33,473 nt of DNA from Archaeoglobaceae archaeon (GCA_015523335.1 WAKM01000043.1:1-33473); one strand, 5' to 3'; counted from the stretch's first letter, positions 1 through 8,884 are shown. Notes: generated from the letters alone by a model not told the origin. Translations and numbers: made by a program.

Positions 1-308
1 CATCCATAATCGCGAACGAAACGTATGCAAAGCTCAGATTTTTCGACGAAAAGCCTTATCCGTATTTCTTTAGAAGATCCTTTAGAATAATCGGTTTAGA
101 GGATAACATGGAAGGTTTCGAGTTCTCCTTGAACGGAGAAGTGGTTTTATCTTCCGAGCTCGAGGAGGATTTCAAAAACACGGTCGGAAAGGATGTGATA
201 ATAAATACGGTTGAGAGCTTCAGAATAGATTACGATTATCGAAAGGTTATAAATAAGATATTCGATTATGCTGGGATATGCTTAGAAGACCGACGAAGAA
301 GGAACTGA
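1..308 (+). CDS. 3' end of an unrecognised protein (5' truncated by window)
   Basis: The frame is open from base 3 to the stop at 306-308, so this is the C-terminal ~100 residues of a gene beginning outside the window. A methionine at 108 is in frame, but the coding sequence upstream of it is just as good (aromatic and charged, continuous), so I do not treat 108 as the start. The visible part is rich in acidic residues, Phe and Tyr, ends in a run of arginines (EDRRRRN) and shows no motif I recognise. It overlaps the Nip7-like gene by 31 bases, which suggests co-transcription. Confidence 0.6.
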   Translation, partial: SIIANETYAKLRFFDEKPYPYFFRRSFRIIGLEDNMEGFEFSLNGEVVLSSELEEDFKNTVGKDVIINTVESFRIDYDYRKVINKIFDYAGICLEDRRRRN

Positions 309-817
309 AGGTGATAAATTCAGCCCTAAGGGCTTTCGGATCGGCTGATTTCCTCAAGGATAACGAAATATTGATTCGTGATGACGGATCGGGAGTTAGG
401 GAAGCATATGCCCTCTCGAGGGATTTGGTCAAGTTCTTGGAGCTGTTCAAATTGAATTACGTTCACGCCGGGCTTAAGGTGGGGGAAGTGGGTAGTAGGA
501 GGTTCAGGTTCAGTTTGGAGGGTTCGTTTTATTTAGTCAGGAGGGATAAGAAGAAGGTGTTCGTGAACGAGAGGGGTGAGATGCTGTTTCTATACGGAAG
601 GGACATATTCGCAGAATCCGTCGTGAAGGTTACAGAGGATGTTAGGGAGAACGATGTGGTTTTCGTCTGCAACACCAAAGGAGATATCTTGGGAATAGGG
701 AGGGCGAGGTTCGATGCGAGGAGGATTAGGGAAGTTGCCAAAGACAGGGTTGTGGTTGAAAATCTGGTCGATCGGGGGGAGTATCTGAGGAAGGAGAAAA
801 CATACAACGCCTACTGA
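278..817 (+). CDS. Nip7-like PUA-domain protein (putative ribosome biogenesis factor)
   Basis: This 179-residue protein aligns along its length with eukaryotic NIP7, which helps assemble the 60S subunit and process pre-rRNA. Recalled shared points are the N-terminal RxxTxEE-like start (RRPTKKEL), the middle motif HAGLKVGE, then FLYGRDIF and, at the end, DRGEYLRKEKT matching the human DIGEYVRHEET. The C-terminal half is the RNA-binding PUA domain (about residues 95-170). The length matches the family (about 170-180). The start at 278 lies inside the upstream gene and no ribosome binding site is visible; translational coupling is likely. Its stop codon directly abuts the stop of convergent hisH. 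The role in archaeal ribosome assembly is inferred from the family. Confidence 0.82.
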   Translation: MLRRPTKKELKVINSALRAFGSADFLKDNEILIRDDGSGVREAYALSRDLVKFLELFKLNYVHAGLKVGEVGSRRFRFSLEGSFYLVRRDKKKVFVNERGEMLFLYGRDIFAESVVKVTEDVRENDVVFVCNTKGDILGIGRARFDARRIREVAKDRVVVENLVDRGEYLRKEKTYNAY

Positions 818-1411
818 TCAACGCCTGCATATCATGATGAAATTCTCTATTATCCTCAAGCCGACCTTACCGCTCTTCTCCGGATGAAACTGGAATCCGA
901 TGACGTTATCCTTCGCAACACCCGACGTGAACTTTATTCCGTATTCGGTTTTCGTGAGAACGTTCTCCTCAGCCGTCTGCATGTAGTATGAGTGGACGAA
1001 GTATACGTAGCTACCGCTCTCTACCCCGTCCAATATTTCGTGATCTCTCACGATCTCGATCTGGTTCCATCCCATGTGAGGGATCTTGCCCACCGTTTTC
1101 GGAAATCTAACAACCCTGCCAGGTATTAGGTTTAAACCCTTGTGCAAACCTCTTTCCTCGCTTTCGGTTGCGAAGAGTTGCATTCCCAAGCAGATTCCGA
1201 GCAGAGGAGCATCGGTGTTCAGAATTGTGTCCATATATGGCTTCAAATTCTCCATAGCCGGCTTGAAGGCTCCCACTCCGGGCAGAACTATCCCGTCCGC
1301 GTTTCTGATCGTTTCAACATCCTTAGTTACGACAGCCTTACCTCCGACGAACTCTATCGCCTTTTGTATGCTCCTAATATTGCCCACACCGTAGTCGATT
1401 ATCGCTATCAT
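818..1411 (-). CDS. hisH: Imidazole glycerol phosphate synthase, glutamine amidotransferase subunit HisH
   Basis: HisH hydrolyses glutamine and passes ammonia to HisF, which makes imidazole glycerol phosphate and AICAR in histidine synthesis. The 197-residue class I amidotransferase has the oxyanion strand PGVG (44-47), the nucleophile Cys74 in GICLGMQL, and the His176/Glu178 pair in FHPEKSG. The N-terminus (IIDYGVGNI) is typical of HisH rather than of other amidotransferases. No other his gene is in the window, so hisH is apparently scattered from the pathway. It diverges from pstS and shares the 165-base intergenic region. A TATA-like GAGTATATTC on its strand near 1433 fits a transcript starting at or near the ATG. 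Confidence 0.95.
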   Translation of the reverse strand: MIAIIDYGVGNIRSIQKAIEFVGGKAVVTKDVETIRNADGIVLPGVGAFKPAMENLKPYMDTILNTDAPLLGICLGMQLFATESEERGLHKGLNLIPGRVVRFPKTVGKIPHMGWNQIEIVRDHEILDGVESGSYVYFVHSYYMQTAEENVLTKTEYGIKFTSGVAKDNVIGFQFHPEKSGKVGLRIIENFIMICRR

Positions 1412-1514
1412 AACAGGAGAATTGAAAGAATATACTCAAATCTTACGGTATTGAATTCGACATTAAAGGGCGGGCGGTGTCTTCAACCAATCCGATATGT
1501 ATTGCCCGATACCG

Positions 1515-1533
1515 ATCTATAGATTCTATAGAT
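1515..1533. promoter_or_regulatory. Tandem palindromes upstream of the pst promoter (putative operator)
   Basis: Two exact 9-base copies of TCTATAGAT lie end to end (1516-1524 and 1525-1533). With the base before it, the first forms a perfect 10-base palindrome, ATCTATAGAT. The block ends about 14 bases before the TATA box of pstS. The position suits a regulator of phosphate uptake; binding by the AbrB-PhoU protein encoded in the operon is a guess. Confidence 0.45.
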
Positions 1534-1546
1534 TATGTAGGTAAAG

Positions 1547-1554
1547 CATATATT
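1547..1554 (+). promoter_or_regulatory. TATA box of the pst operon
   Basis: CATATATT is centred 26 bases before the pstS ATG at 1577. Archaeal transcription usually starts 25-27 bases from the TATA centre, so the pstS mRNA should be leaderless or nearly so. No ribosome binding site precedes the ATG, which agrees. Confidence 0.6.
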
Positions 1555-1576
1555 CCATTTTACCCGATTTGACCAC

Positions 1577-2647
1577 ATGAAAAAAATCTCAATCGTTTTG
1601 CTACTCGCGCTATGTTTGGCGTTAGCCGGTTGCGCACAGCAAAAAACCGGATCTACCTCGCAGAAAGTCATTCTAATCGGAAGTGGTGCCACTTTTCCAC
1701 AACCACAGCTTGAGAAGTGGATCGACGCATACATGAAGCTGAATCCGAACGTCGTGATTGAATACACCGGAAAGGGTAGCGGAGGAGGGCAAGCGGATTT
1801 CGAAGAGGGCTTGGTGGACTTCGCATGTAGCGACCCTCCGCTAAAGGAACCGCTATGGAAGAGACTCGAACAGAAGGGGCAGCCCCTGCAGTTTCCGATG
1901 ATCGTCGGTGCCGTAGTCGTTACCTTCAACATTCCGGGAGTTAAGGAACTCAGACTGGACGGAAAGACTTTAGCCGACATCTTCATGGGCAAGATCAAGT
2001 ATTGGGACGATCCGAAGATAAAGAAACTGAATTCGAATGTTGATCTACCGCACAAGGAGATAATAGTAGTTCACAGGAGCGATTCGAGCGGAACGACGAA
2101 GATCTTCACGACTTATCTGTGCTTGGTCAGCAACGAGTGGAAGGAGAAGGTCGGCTCTGGAAAGGTTGTGGAATGGCCGGTTGATGAACTTGGAAGGGGA
2201 GTAGGCGGAAAGGGTAATCAGGGTGTGGTTGCGGCGATAAAGAACAATCCGTATTCGATAGGATATACCGAACTGTCGTATGCCATAAAGGAAAATCTGC
2301 CGATTGTAGCTTTGAGGAATAAGGACGGGAACTTCGTTAAGCCGAACGATACGACGATAAAGGCGGCGATATCTGAAGTTTCCATGAATTTCCCACCGCC
2401 TACTGAAGGATACAAAGAGAAGATTGAGAACTTGCTCAACGCTCCGGGTAAGGATTCGTATCCCATCGTTGCGGTTAGTCACATAATCGTGTGGGAGCAC
2501 TACAGCAATAAGGCGAAGGAGCAGGCGATAAGGAACTTCGTAAAGTGGATTCTTACGGAAGGTCAGAAGTCGAAGTATTTGGCAACCGGATACGTTGGTC
2601 TGCCGAGCGAACTAACCCAAAAATTGCTTAAGGAGGTGGGATGGTAA
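1577..2647 (+). CDS. pstS: Phosphate ABC transporter, substrate-binding lipoprotein PstS
   Basis: This is the extracellular phosphate receptor of the Pst importer. The 356-residue protein starts with a lipoprotein signal: MKK, a hydrophobic stretch, and the lipobox LAGC with Cys19 as the likely lipidated and anchored residue. Typical PstS sequences follow: IGSGATFPQPQ, the phosphate-loop region YTGKGSGGGQADF, the second loop HRSDSSGTT, and GYTELSYA. It heads an operon with pstC (7-base overlap), pstA, pstB and two PhoU-type genes. The start at 1577 is supported by the TATA box 26 bases upstream. Confidence 0.96.
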   Translation: MKKISIVLLLALCLALAGCAQQKTGSTSQKVILIGSGATFPQPQLEKWIDAYMKLNPNVVIEYTGKGSGGGQADFEEGLVDFACSDPPLKEPLWKRLEQKGQPLQFPMIVGAVVVTFNIPGVKELRLDGKTLADIFMGKIKYWDDPKIKKLNSNVDLPHKEIIVVHRSDSSGTTKIFTTYLCLVSNEWKEKVGSGKVVEWPVDELGRGVGGKGNQGVVAAIKNNPYSIGYTELSYAIKENLPIVALRNKDGNFVKPNDTTIKAAISEVSMNFPPPTEGYKEKIENLLNAPGKDSYPIVAVSHIIVWEHYSNKAKEQAIRNFVKWILTEGQKSKYLATGYVGLPSELTQKLLKEVGW

Positions 2648-3555
2648 GGATGGATAAATTTAAAACTTTTTTAGCCCCCTTCTGCGGTCTCGTATTTGGT
2701 CTTTTTATATTAATGCTTATTGTGTATTTAACGGCATCACTACCGATCTTCGAGAGAGAGGGATTGGCGATATATACGACGAACGTATGGAAAGCTTCGG
2801 AAAATCCCCAAAAAGAGTTTTACGGTGTATTGGCGGCTATATACGGTAGCATCTATACGTCCGTTCTCGCGGTTCTAATAGCCTTACCGCTATCTATAAG
2901 CTTCGCGGTATTCGTTATCGACTACGCGCCGAAGAGGTTGAAAGAGCCGCTTATGGTGGCTACGGACATCATGGCTGGATTACCCACAATAATCTACGGA
3001 ATATGGGGTGCATTCGTCTTGGTTCCGATCCTTAAGGAATACGTTATGATGCCCCTCTATGAGCACTTCTCCTTCATACCGCTGTTCTCCTTCAGACCTG
3101 TGACGGGTTACAGCTACCTCTCCGCTGGAGTTCTCTTGGGAATAATGGTTACTCCTTTCGCCTCCGCAATAATAAGAGAAGCCTACAGATCCATCCCCTA
3201 CATATACAGAGAGGGAGTGTATGCCCTCGGAGCGACGAGGTATGAGGCGACGAAAGTCCTCTTAGGCTACATAAAGCCGGCTATAGTTGCAGGAATTCTG
3301 CTGGCGTTCGGTAGGGCTATAGGAGAAACGGTAGCCGTAAGTCTGGTCATAGGAAACGTATTCAACATAAATCCGAGTCTGTTCGCTCCGGGCTATACGA
3401 TATCCTCGCTCATAGCGAATCAGTTCGGAAACGCCTACATATACAAATACATGGTTCCGGCCCTCTTCGCAGCCGGACTGTCTCTGTTCATAATAGGTTT
3501 GATCGTAAACTTAGCCGGACTTATGTATCTGAGGAGGTTCAAGTATGCTCGTTAG
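2641..3555 (+). CDS. pstC: Phosphate ABC transporter permease PstC
   Basis: One of the two membrane permeases that form the phosphate channel in the cytoplasmic membrane. The 304-residue protein has an N-terminal membrane helix (about 13-33), an extracellular loop, and five further hydrophobic segments in the BPD_transp_1 domain. The coupling-helix (EAA-like) region is visible as REGVYALGATRYEATKVL, with GRAIGETVAVSLVIGN after it, characteristic of PstC. Its start overlaps the end of pstS by 7 bases and is preceded by a GGAGGTG ribosome binding site at 2633-2639, so translation is coupled. It overlaps pstA by 11 bases. Confidence 0.96.
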   Translation: MVRMDKFKTFLAPFCGLVFGLFILMLIVYLTASLPIFEREGLAIYTTNVWKASENPQKEFYGVLAAIYGSIYTSVLAVLIALPLSISFAVFVIDYAPKRLKEPLMVATDIMAGLPTIIYGIWGAFVLVPILKEYVMMPLYEHFSFIPLFSFRPVTGYSYLSAGVLLGIMVTPFASAIIREAYRSIPYIYREGVYALGATRYEATKVLLGYIKPAIVAGILLAFGRAIGETVAVSLVIGNVFNINPSLFAPGYTISSLIANQFGNAYIYKYMVPALFAAGLSLFIIGLIVNLAGLMYLRRFKYAR

Positions 3556-4384
3556 AAAGATAAAGGACAAGCTGTTCATCGTCGGAATCGCGACCTTGAC
3601 GTTTCTGACGATTCTACCTCTATTCCACATAGTATTCAGCGTAGCCGTGGAGGGTTTACCGGTTCTGCTGAAAGGCGGCTGGAATTTTATAACCGGAACG
3701 TTAGCGCCTCCCGACGACGGATTGGGAGGAATAGGTCCGGCGATAGTAGGAACTTTCGTTTTAACGTTCTTGGCATCGTTACTCGGATTGCCCATAGCTA
3801 TACTAACCGGAATATACGCGGCGGAGTATCCGAACAGCTTGCTCGGAAAAGCCACGAAAACTCTGCTCATGATTATGATGGAGTTTCCAACCATACTCGT
3901 CGGTCTCTTCGTGATGCAGATACTCGTCGTTCCTATGGGAAGCTATTCAGCTTTAGCAGGTGCCTTAGCCTTGGCGATAGTCATGATGCCATACGTTGCG
4001 GTTTACACCGAAGAGGCTTTGCGGGGAATTCCCAAGAAGTATAGGGAAGGAGCTTTTGCCTTGGGCTTAACCAGATTCAACGTAGTCTTCAGGGTTTTGA
4101 TAGGACTGGCGAGGAAAGGTATTCTGACCGGAGTTCTGATAGGAATTGCGAAGGTTGCGGGAGAAACTGCACCTTTGCTCTTCACAGCCGGAGGAGCCAC
4201 GAGAACATATTTCGAAGGAATAAACAGACCGGTCGGAGCGATTCCGTTGCTAATCTACGATTTGGTTCAGCAACCGTATAAGAACTACCACGAGATAGCT
4301 TGGGGAGCGTCCCTTCTACTCCTGATAATATTCCTCGCGATCTTTCTCCCCATAAGGCTAAGCTTAAAGGAGGTGAAACTATGA
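3545..4384 (+). CDS. pstA: Phosphate ABC transporter permease PstA
   Basis: This is the second permease of the Pst importer, pairing with PstC. The 279-residue protein has about six hydrophobic segments, the coupling-helix region [20 protein letters not shown] and the PstA-type [14 protein letters not shown] motif. It overlaps pstC by 11 bases and pstB by 4 (ATGA), a tight operon arrangement that keeps subunits in ratio. The 3' end holds the AGGAGGTGA ribosome binding site of pstB. Confidence 0.96.
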   Translation: MLVRKIKDKLFIVGIATLTFLTILPLFHIVFSVAVEGLPVLLKGGWNFITGTLAPPDDGLGGIGPAIVGTFVLTFLASLLGLPIAILTGIYAAEYPNSLLGKATKTLLMIMMEFPTILVGLFVMQILVVPMGSYSALAGALALAIVMMPYVAVYTEEALRGIPKKYREGAFALGLTRFNVVFRVLIGLARKGILTGVLIGIAKVAGETAPLLFTAGGATRTYFEGINRPVGAIPLLIYDLVQQPYKNYHEIAWGASLLLLIIFLAIFLPIRLSLKEVKL

Positions 4385-5133
4385 ACGCGATCGAAACCGA
4401 AGATCTGCACATTTACTACGGTAAGAATCATGTGATAAAGGGAGTAAATTTGGAGATTCCCGAAAAGTCTGTTTTCGCGATAATGGGGCCTTCCGGTTGT
4501 GGGAAATCAACACTGCTGAGATCTTTGAACAGACTGCTCGAACTCAACGAAGATGCAAAGATAAAAGGAGACATAAGGTTGTTCGGGAAGAGCGTGTTCG
4601 ACATGGATCCGATAATCGTTAGAAGGGAGGTTGGAATGGTTTTCCAGCATCCGAATCCGTTTCCGCACATGAGCATATTCGACAACATCGCTTTAGGACT
4701 TAAACTCAACAGGCTCGTTAAATCTAAAAATGAGCTTAAGAAAATCGTAAAATGGGCTTTGGAGAAATCGGCTTTGTGGGATGAGGTGAAGGATAAATTG
4801 CACGAGCCCGCTTCGGCACTAAGCGGTGGAGAGATGCAGAGACTTTGCATAGCCAGAGCTATAGCTTTAAAACCGAAAGTTCTGCTTATGGACGAGCCAA
4901 CAGCTAACTTGGATCCGGTCAGCGCGAGAAAGATAGAAGAGCTGATATTCGAACTAAAAAAGGATCTTACGATAGTTATCGTAACGCATTCTCCAGCTCA
5001 AGCGGCAAGAGTTAGCGACTACGTAGCGTTTTTGTATTTAGGGAAGCTGATAGAGGTGGGAAAGACCGAGGATATATTCGAAAATCCGAAGGAGGAGCTT
5101 ACGGAGAAGTATCTGACTGGGAGGATGGGTTAG
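4381..5133 (+). CDS. pstB: Phosphate ABC transporter ATPase PstB
   Basis: This is the ATPase that drives phosphate import. From the ATG at 4381 it is 250 residues, the usual PstB length. Walker A is GPSGCGKST (36-44), the Q-loop is VFQHPNPFP, the signature is LSGGEMQR (from 147), Walker B ends in MDEPT (Asp171, Glu172), and the switch histidine is in [12 protein letters not shown] chose 4381 over an in-frame start at 4300 because a strong ribosome binding site (AGGAGGTGA, 4370-4378) lies just before it, it makes a four-base ATGA overlap with pstA, and the protein then begins like known PstB. Confidence 0.96.
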   Translation: MNAIETEDLHIYYGKNHVIKGVNLEIPEKSVFAIMGPSGCGKSTLLRSLNRLLELNEDAKIKGDIRLFGKSVFDMDPIIVRREVGMVFQHPNPFPHMSIFDNIALGLKLNRLVKSKNELKKIVKWALEKSALWDEVKDKLHEPASALSGGEMQRLCIARAIALKPKVLLMDEPTANLDPVSARKIEELIFELKKDLTIVIVTHSPAQAARVSDYVAFLYLGKLIEVGKTEDIFENPKEELTEKYLTGRMG

Positions 5134-5134
5134 T

Positions 5135-5737
5135 ATGATCGAAAAAAGGTTGGAGGCCCTGAAGGCGGAGGTCTTGGAGTTGCACAAGCTCGCTAAGAAG
5201 TCCACCGAGATCTGCTTGGAGGGTTTAAAGGGGAACGACGATGTTAGAAGGGAAACCGCAAAAATAGAGCAGATGGCCGATGTGCTGAACACGGATACCG
5301 ACTTCAACTGCGTGACAGCCATAGCTCTCTATCAGCCCGTTGCGAGGGATCTCAGGTTTATAATAAGCATGATGAGAATAGCTGGGAGTTACGAGAGGAT
5401 AACAGATTTAACGCAGGAGATTTCGATGTATGAATGCTCGGATGAGTTCCTGCTTGAGAAGTTCGAGGGGATGGTTGATACTCTGCTTACGATGTTCGAG
5501 GTTATCGAGAGAGCCTACGAAGGTGATACCGAGAACTTGAGAAAGCAGTTGTGGGCGTTGGACGACCTCGTGGACAGATACTACGTTGAAGCGATGGACT
5601 ACATGTCCGAAATGTGCGGTTGTTCTGTGGACTGGGTTCTTACCGCGAGGCATCTTGAGAGGATCGGAGATCTTCTGGGGAAGGTCGGGGCGAGGATAAT
5701 ATTTATCGAAGAGGGTAGAAGGGTTTGGATTAAGTGA
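5135..5737 (+). CDS. phoU: PhoU, phosphate signalling protein
   Basis: PhoU proteins are three-helix-repeat proteins that bind metal and damp Pst transport or phosphate signalling. This 200-residue protein has two PhoU repeats. The first carries the usual sequence around EQMADVLNTDTDFN, and the second carries ARHLERIGDLLGKVGARIIFIEEG, matching the ExxxD metal motif of family members with ERIGD. It begins one base after the pstB stop. The regulatory partner in archaea is not settled. Confidence 0.92.
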   Translation: MIEKRLEALKAEVLELHKLAKKSTEICLEGLKGNDDVRRETAKIEQMADVLNTDTDFNCVTAIALYQPVARDLRFIISMMRIAGSYERITDLTQEISMYECSDEFLLEKFEGMVDTLLTMFEVIERAYEGDTENLRKQLWALDDLVDRYYVEAMDYMSEMCGCSVDWVLTARHLERIGDLLGKVGARIIFIEEGRRVWIK

Positions 5738-6705
5738 TGGAGATGAAGAGAGAGGTTAGGAAAGTATATTCGAGCGGGAGGAGTAGCTACATAGTTACGT
5801 TGCCGAAGGATTGGGTCGAGAGGAACGGTTTAAAGGCTGGAGACGGAGTTATAATGGAAATAGGAGATGGGACGATCGTCATCTCTGTGGGCAAAGAGGA
5901 AAAGATTAAGAAGGATGCTCTGATCGATGCGAAGGATTTGGAAGGGGAACCGTTGATCAGAAGGATAATATCGTTCTATTTAGCCGGATACGATTCTCTG
6001 AGGATAAAGGTTTACAACGAGGAGCACAGAAGGGCTGTAGCCTTGGCTTCGGATATACTGATCGGAGCGGAAGTTATAGAGGATCTCGGAAAGGAGATAG
6101 TGCTCGAGATTTTCATGGACGATACGAGATATAAGCCTATGGACATTATAGAGAAGATGGGAAACATATGCATAGCCATGCTATCCGATTTCTGCACGGC
6201 TTTGAGGAATCTCGACAGATACATCTGCTCGACCCTTCACGTGAGAGAGGAGGAAATCGACAGGTTGCACTTCTTGGTTTTAAGACAGCTTAAGTCGGTG
6301 GTTAGGCAGTGCGGATCGACGGATCTTCAAACAACGAAAGCGTTGGAGTTCAGAACCGTCGTTAGGGCGTTTGAAAGAATTGCTGACCACATAGCGAACA
6401 TGTCCGATAGCCTGATGAAGCTCGGAAAGCCGATTCCAGAGCTCTGCGATCTTGTAAACAACGTTCACGGACTGCTAAAGACTGCAAACGTATCTTTTTT
6501 GAGAGAAGATACCGAATTGGCCGACTTCGTTTTAAATGAATTCGGAAAGTTGTCCGAGACCGAGGATGAAATCTACAGACGGTTCATAGAGCAGAACGTC
6601 AAGGACGCTCTATTCATGAAATCGATAATCGACAGCCTCTTCAGAATTGCCGCGTATTCGGCGGACATAGCCGAAGTCGTCATAAACATGTGCGTTCCCG
6701 ATTAG
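5734..6705 (+). CDS. AbrB-type DNA-binding domain fused to PhoU domains (phosphate uptake regulator)
   Basis: The first ~50 residues form a SpoVT/AbrB swapped-hairpin domain (RKVYSSGRSSYIVTLPKDWV, then GLKAGDGVIMEI), a fold that binds DNA. The remainder holds two PhoU repeats; the first has ERIADHIANMSDSL, with the metal-binding ExxxD pattern. The protein is therefore a plausible direct transcriptional regulator that senses phosphate state through PhoU. The GTG at 5734 overlaps the phoU stop; ATG codons at 5737 and 5743 are equally possible starts. It is last in the pst operon, so autoregulation through the palindromes at 1515-1533 is a testable idea. Its 3' end overlaps the convergent kinase gene by 26 bases. 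Confidence 0.85.
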   Translation: MMEMKREVRKVYSSGRSSYIVTLPKDWVERNGLKAGDGVIMEIGDGTIVISVGKEEKIKKDALIDAKDLEGEPLIRRIISFYLAGYDSLRIKVYNEEHRRAVALASDILIGAEVIEDLGKEIVLEIFMDDTRYKPMDIIEKMGNICIAMLSDFCTALRNLDRYICSTLHVREEEIDRLHFLVLRQLKSVVRQCGSTDLQTTKALEFRTVVRAFERIADHIANMSDSLMKLGKPIPELCDLVNNVHGLLKTANVSFLREDTELADFVLNEFGKLSETEDEIYRRFIEQNVKDALFMKSIIDSLFRIAAYSADIAEVVINMCVPD

Positions 6706-8050
6706 CGGATCTAAGCCTTATTACGAAAATAGAACCCTTCGGCTTATTGTCTTCGATCCAAACCTTTCCTCCGTAGCTTTCGACTATCATCTTAACGAGA
6801 TACAAGCCCAAGCCCGTGTGCTTCCCGAATCCCTCCTTAAACACGGCTTCCTTGTCTACAATACCCGGTCCGTTGTCAGCAACTCTAATCTCAACCCAGC
6901 CGTTGAGCTTTCTGGCTGTGATCTCGATTTTAGGGGTTTTCTCGTCGCTGTGAACTATCGCGTTGATTATCAAGTTTCTGAAGACGGAAGTCAAAAGTTC
7001 GTCGGCTAAAACGTTAACGTTCGGAACGTTTACGCTAATCTCCGCGTTGGGATATCCGGCGGTTTCGCGTTCTAAGATTTCTTTAAGATTTACGGGCTTT
7101 AACTCGGATCTGTTTTCAACATCTCGAATGGACTTAATTAGGTTTATTGAATTCTTTATTCTGATAAATATTTTCTCTATGAGCTTTTCGTCCCTGCTTT
7201 CCTTGTAAAGCTCCAGATAGCCCATAATAGCAGTTAGATCATTGAGTATGTCGTGCCTCATGAGTTTGTTCAGAAGCTTGACCTTCCTCCTTTCCCTCTC
7301 AATGTCTTCGACCGTAACTATCTCCAAGCTTTCGGAGTAGACCTTATACATTGCAAAGAGTATGACTACGTAACAGAGGTTGCCGAAGACATCCGGAAGG
7401 GAGCCAGGGTAGTATATGTTCCAAGCCTCGTAGTAGCTGTATAGGACATTTTCTATCAGTGTCAGAGCTAAACATATGGCCAAAGCGCAGTATATAAATC
7501 CGAACCTTCTCTTAACGTAAACTAGGAGTATTAGGATAACTATCGGAATCAATACTATATCGAGAGCAACATACAGCGTCGATACGAAAGCTTCGAGCGG
7601 GCTGAGATGCCCTTTCACGCAACACATTACCGGAAACAGAATGACGTCAACTGCTAAAGCCGTAAGCACGGAGGCAATTATATAACTGCAAAGATCTACG
7701 TATTTCATATATTTTTTTAATATTGTGAGTAGGATGTATATAAACGGTATGTATGACGAAATCCAGAAAATGTCGGCGAGGGACGGGAAGGGGTTTATTC
7801 CGATTATCTCGTAGTAATTCCACGTGATCTCACCAAGCCAGCTTAAGATCGACGAAAGGGCTACTGCAAGCCCTATCTTCTTTATCTCCCCTTCGGAGTG
7901 GATATAAACTATCAGCGCGACTACGAATACAATTAAGGGAACGACGGTCGTGAATATGTAGTTGTGAATTCTCGCTAAATCTTGAGGCAAAAAAGCGCTC
8001 AAAATCGCGATGATAATTCCGACAATCAGTGCAACTGTTGTTTTCCGCAT
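6680..8050 (-). CDS. Membrane sensor histidine kinase
   Basis: 456 residues. Residues 1-240 hold about seven to eight hydrophobic membrane segments, with the stretch GEITWNYYE ... PFPSLADIFW seen in integral-membrane sensor modules. The kinase core follows: H-box MRHDILNDL with phospho-accepting His266, N-box around NLIINAIVHS (359-368), G1 DNGPG (392-396) and G2 GLGLYL (413-418). No HAMP or PAS domain is evident, so sensing is presumably by the membrane part. It begins within the end of the response regulator gene (25-base overlap), so the two form a two-component pair. The signal is unknown; a role in phosphate control is only suggested by the convergent pst block. Confidence 0.9.
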   Translation of the reverse strand: MRKTTVALIVGIIIAILSAFLPQDLARIHNYIFTTVVPLIVFVVALIVYIHSEGEIKKIGLAVALSSILSWLGEITWNYYEIIGINPFPSLADIFWISSYIPFIYILLTILKKYMKYVDLCSYIIASVLTALAVDVILFPVMCCVKGHLSPLEAFVSTLYVALDIVLIPIVILILLVYVKRRFGFIYCALAICLALTLIENVLYSYYEAWNIYYPGSLPDVFGNLCYVVILFAMYKVYSESLEIVTVEDIERERRKVKLLNKLMRHDILNDLTAIMGYLELYKESRDEKLIEKIFIRIKNSINLIKSIRDVENRSELKPVNLKEILERETAGYPNAEISVNVPNVNVLADELLTSVFRNLIINAIVHSDEKTPKIEITARKLNGWVEIRVADNGPGIVDKEAVFKEGFGKHTGLGLYLVKMIVESYGGKVWIEDNKPKGSIFVIRLRSANRERTCL

Positions 8051-8382
8051 ATCTTATCTATTAATTCGAGAATCTTACGTCTGGTTATCGGCTTTTCGAG
8101 TAAAGCAATCGCTCCGGCTTTGAGCATCTCCTCCCCTTTTGGCGCAAAAGCCGTAATTCCTACGATCTTAGCGTTGGGATCGATTTTAAGAATTTCCTTC
8201 GTTGCCTGAATACCATCCTTCTTCGGAAGGACTATATCCATGAAAACGATATCCGGTTTCTCCTTTTTGTATAGCTTAACCGCACTCTCGCCATCCGAAG
8301 CTTCGATCACATCAAAACCATCTAGCATTATCTTAAGGATCTCCCTTATTGCCTGATCATCATCGACGATCAAGACCTTCAT
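8026..8382 (-). CDS. Receiver-only response regulator (CheY-like)
   Basis: This 118-residue protein is a single receiver domain with no output domain. The acidic pocket is DDD (7-9), the phospho-accepting residue is Asp49 in VFMDIVLP, and the switch residues are Thr77 and Lys97 (EKPIT). I start it at the ATG at 8382, giving the classic beginning MKVLIVDDD; a GTG at 8397 is in frame but a GAGGGGAG ribosome binding site sits between the two. The stop overlaps the start of the kinase gene. Without an output domain it must act by protein-protein contact or as a phosphate relay. Confidence 0.92.
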   Translation of the reverse strand: MKVLIVDDDQAIREILKIMLDGFDVIEASDGESAVKLYKKEKPDIVFMDIVLPKKDGIQATKEILKIDPNAKIVGITAFAPKGEEMLKAGAIALLEKPITRRKILELIDKICGKQQLH

Positions 8383-8521
8383 AATGGCTCCCCTCACTCA
8401 TCATTATACTTGTGCTAATGATGGTATTTAAAGTTTATTGTAACTTCGAACCAACTTACGAAATATATATGAAAAATAAAATTTTAAATTTAATGCGTTA
8501 TAACGGAAAGTTTTATTTTGG

Positions 8522-8884
8522 GTGAATCTAACTTGCCATGAGATGAATCGTTACGAGCTTGAAGATCCGCACCAACATAAATTGGTAAATAGGATATACG
8601 GCGGTTTGATATCGAAATATAAGCTCGAAGATCTGATGAGGTTGGTAAAGGAGAACAAGAACTGCACGGTTTATATAGCCCTGACGAGGGAAAATCCGAT
8701 GGACGTGGACATAGTCGTCGACAAGGAGGGAAGATACAGCTACTGCTGTGGAGACGTTCTAATGATCCCCATTCCAAAGAAGTTCGCAGTTTTGGAGCCC
8801 GATAAGAAGTATTTCGAGATGACCCTCAAGGCTAACATCTTCTTGGCTCTTATGAAAGCCGATGAGAAGGAGTTGCACAGTTAG
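8522..8884 (+). CDS. Hypothetical protein
   Basis: I do not recognise this 120-residue protein. It is acidic and basic in patches, with no signal peptide or membrane segment, and a Cys pair in SYCCGD. The C-terminus is predicted helical. It is divergent from the response regulator and upstream of the DHH protein. The GTG at 8522 follows a TATA-like TTTTAAAT (about 8481-8488) by roughly the distance expected for a short leader. An ATG at 8543 (MNRYELED) is an alternative start and would give 113 residues. Coding character (codon use, long open frame) is like that of its neighbours. Confidence 0.65.
   Translation: MNLTCHEMNRYELEDPHQHKLVNRIYGGLISKYKLEDLMRLVKENKNCTVYIALTRENPMDVDIVVDKEGRYSYCCGDVLMIPIPKKFAVLEPDKKYFEMTLKANIFLALMKADEKELHS

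Noticed and set aside
1142-1522. 126-codon plus-strand frame over hisH and the intergenic region
   Set aside because: It runs antisense to hisH, has no ribosome binding site or domain, and includes the pst operator region.
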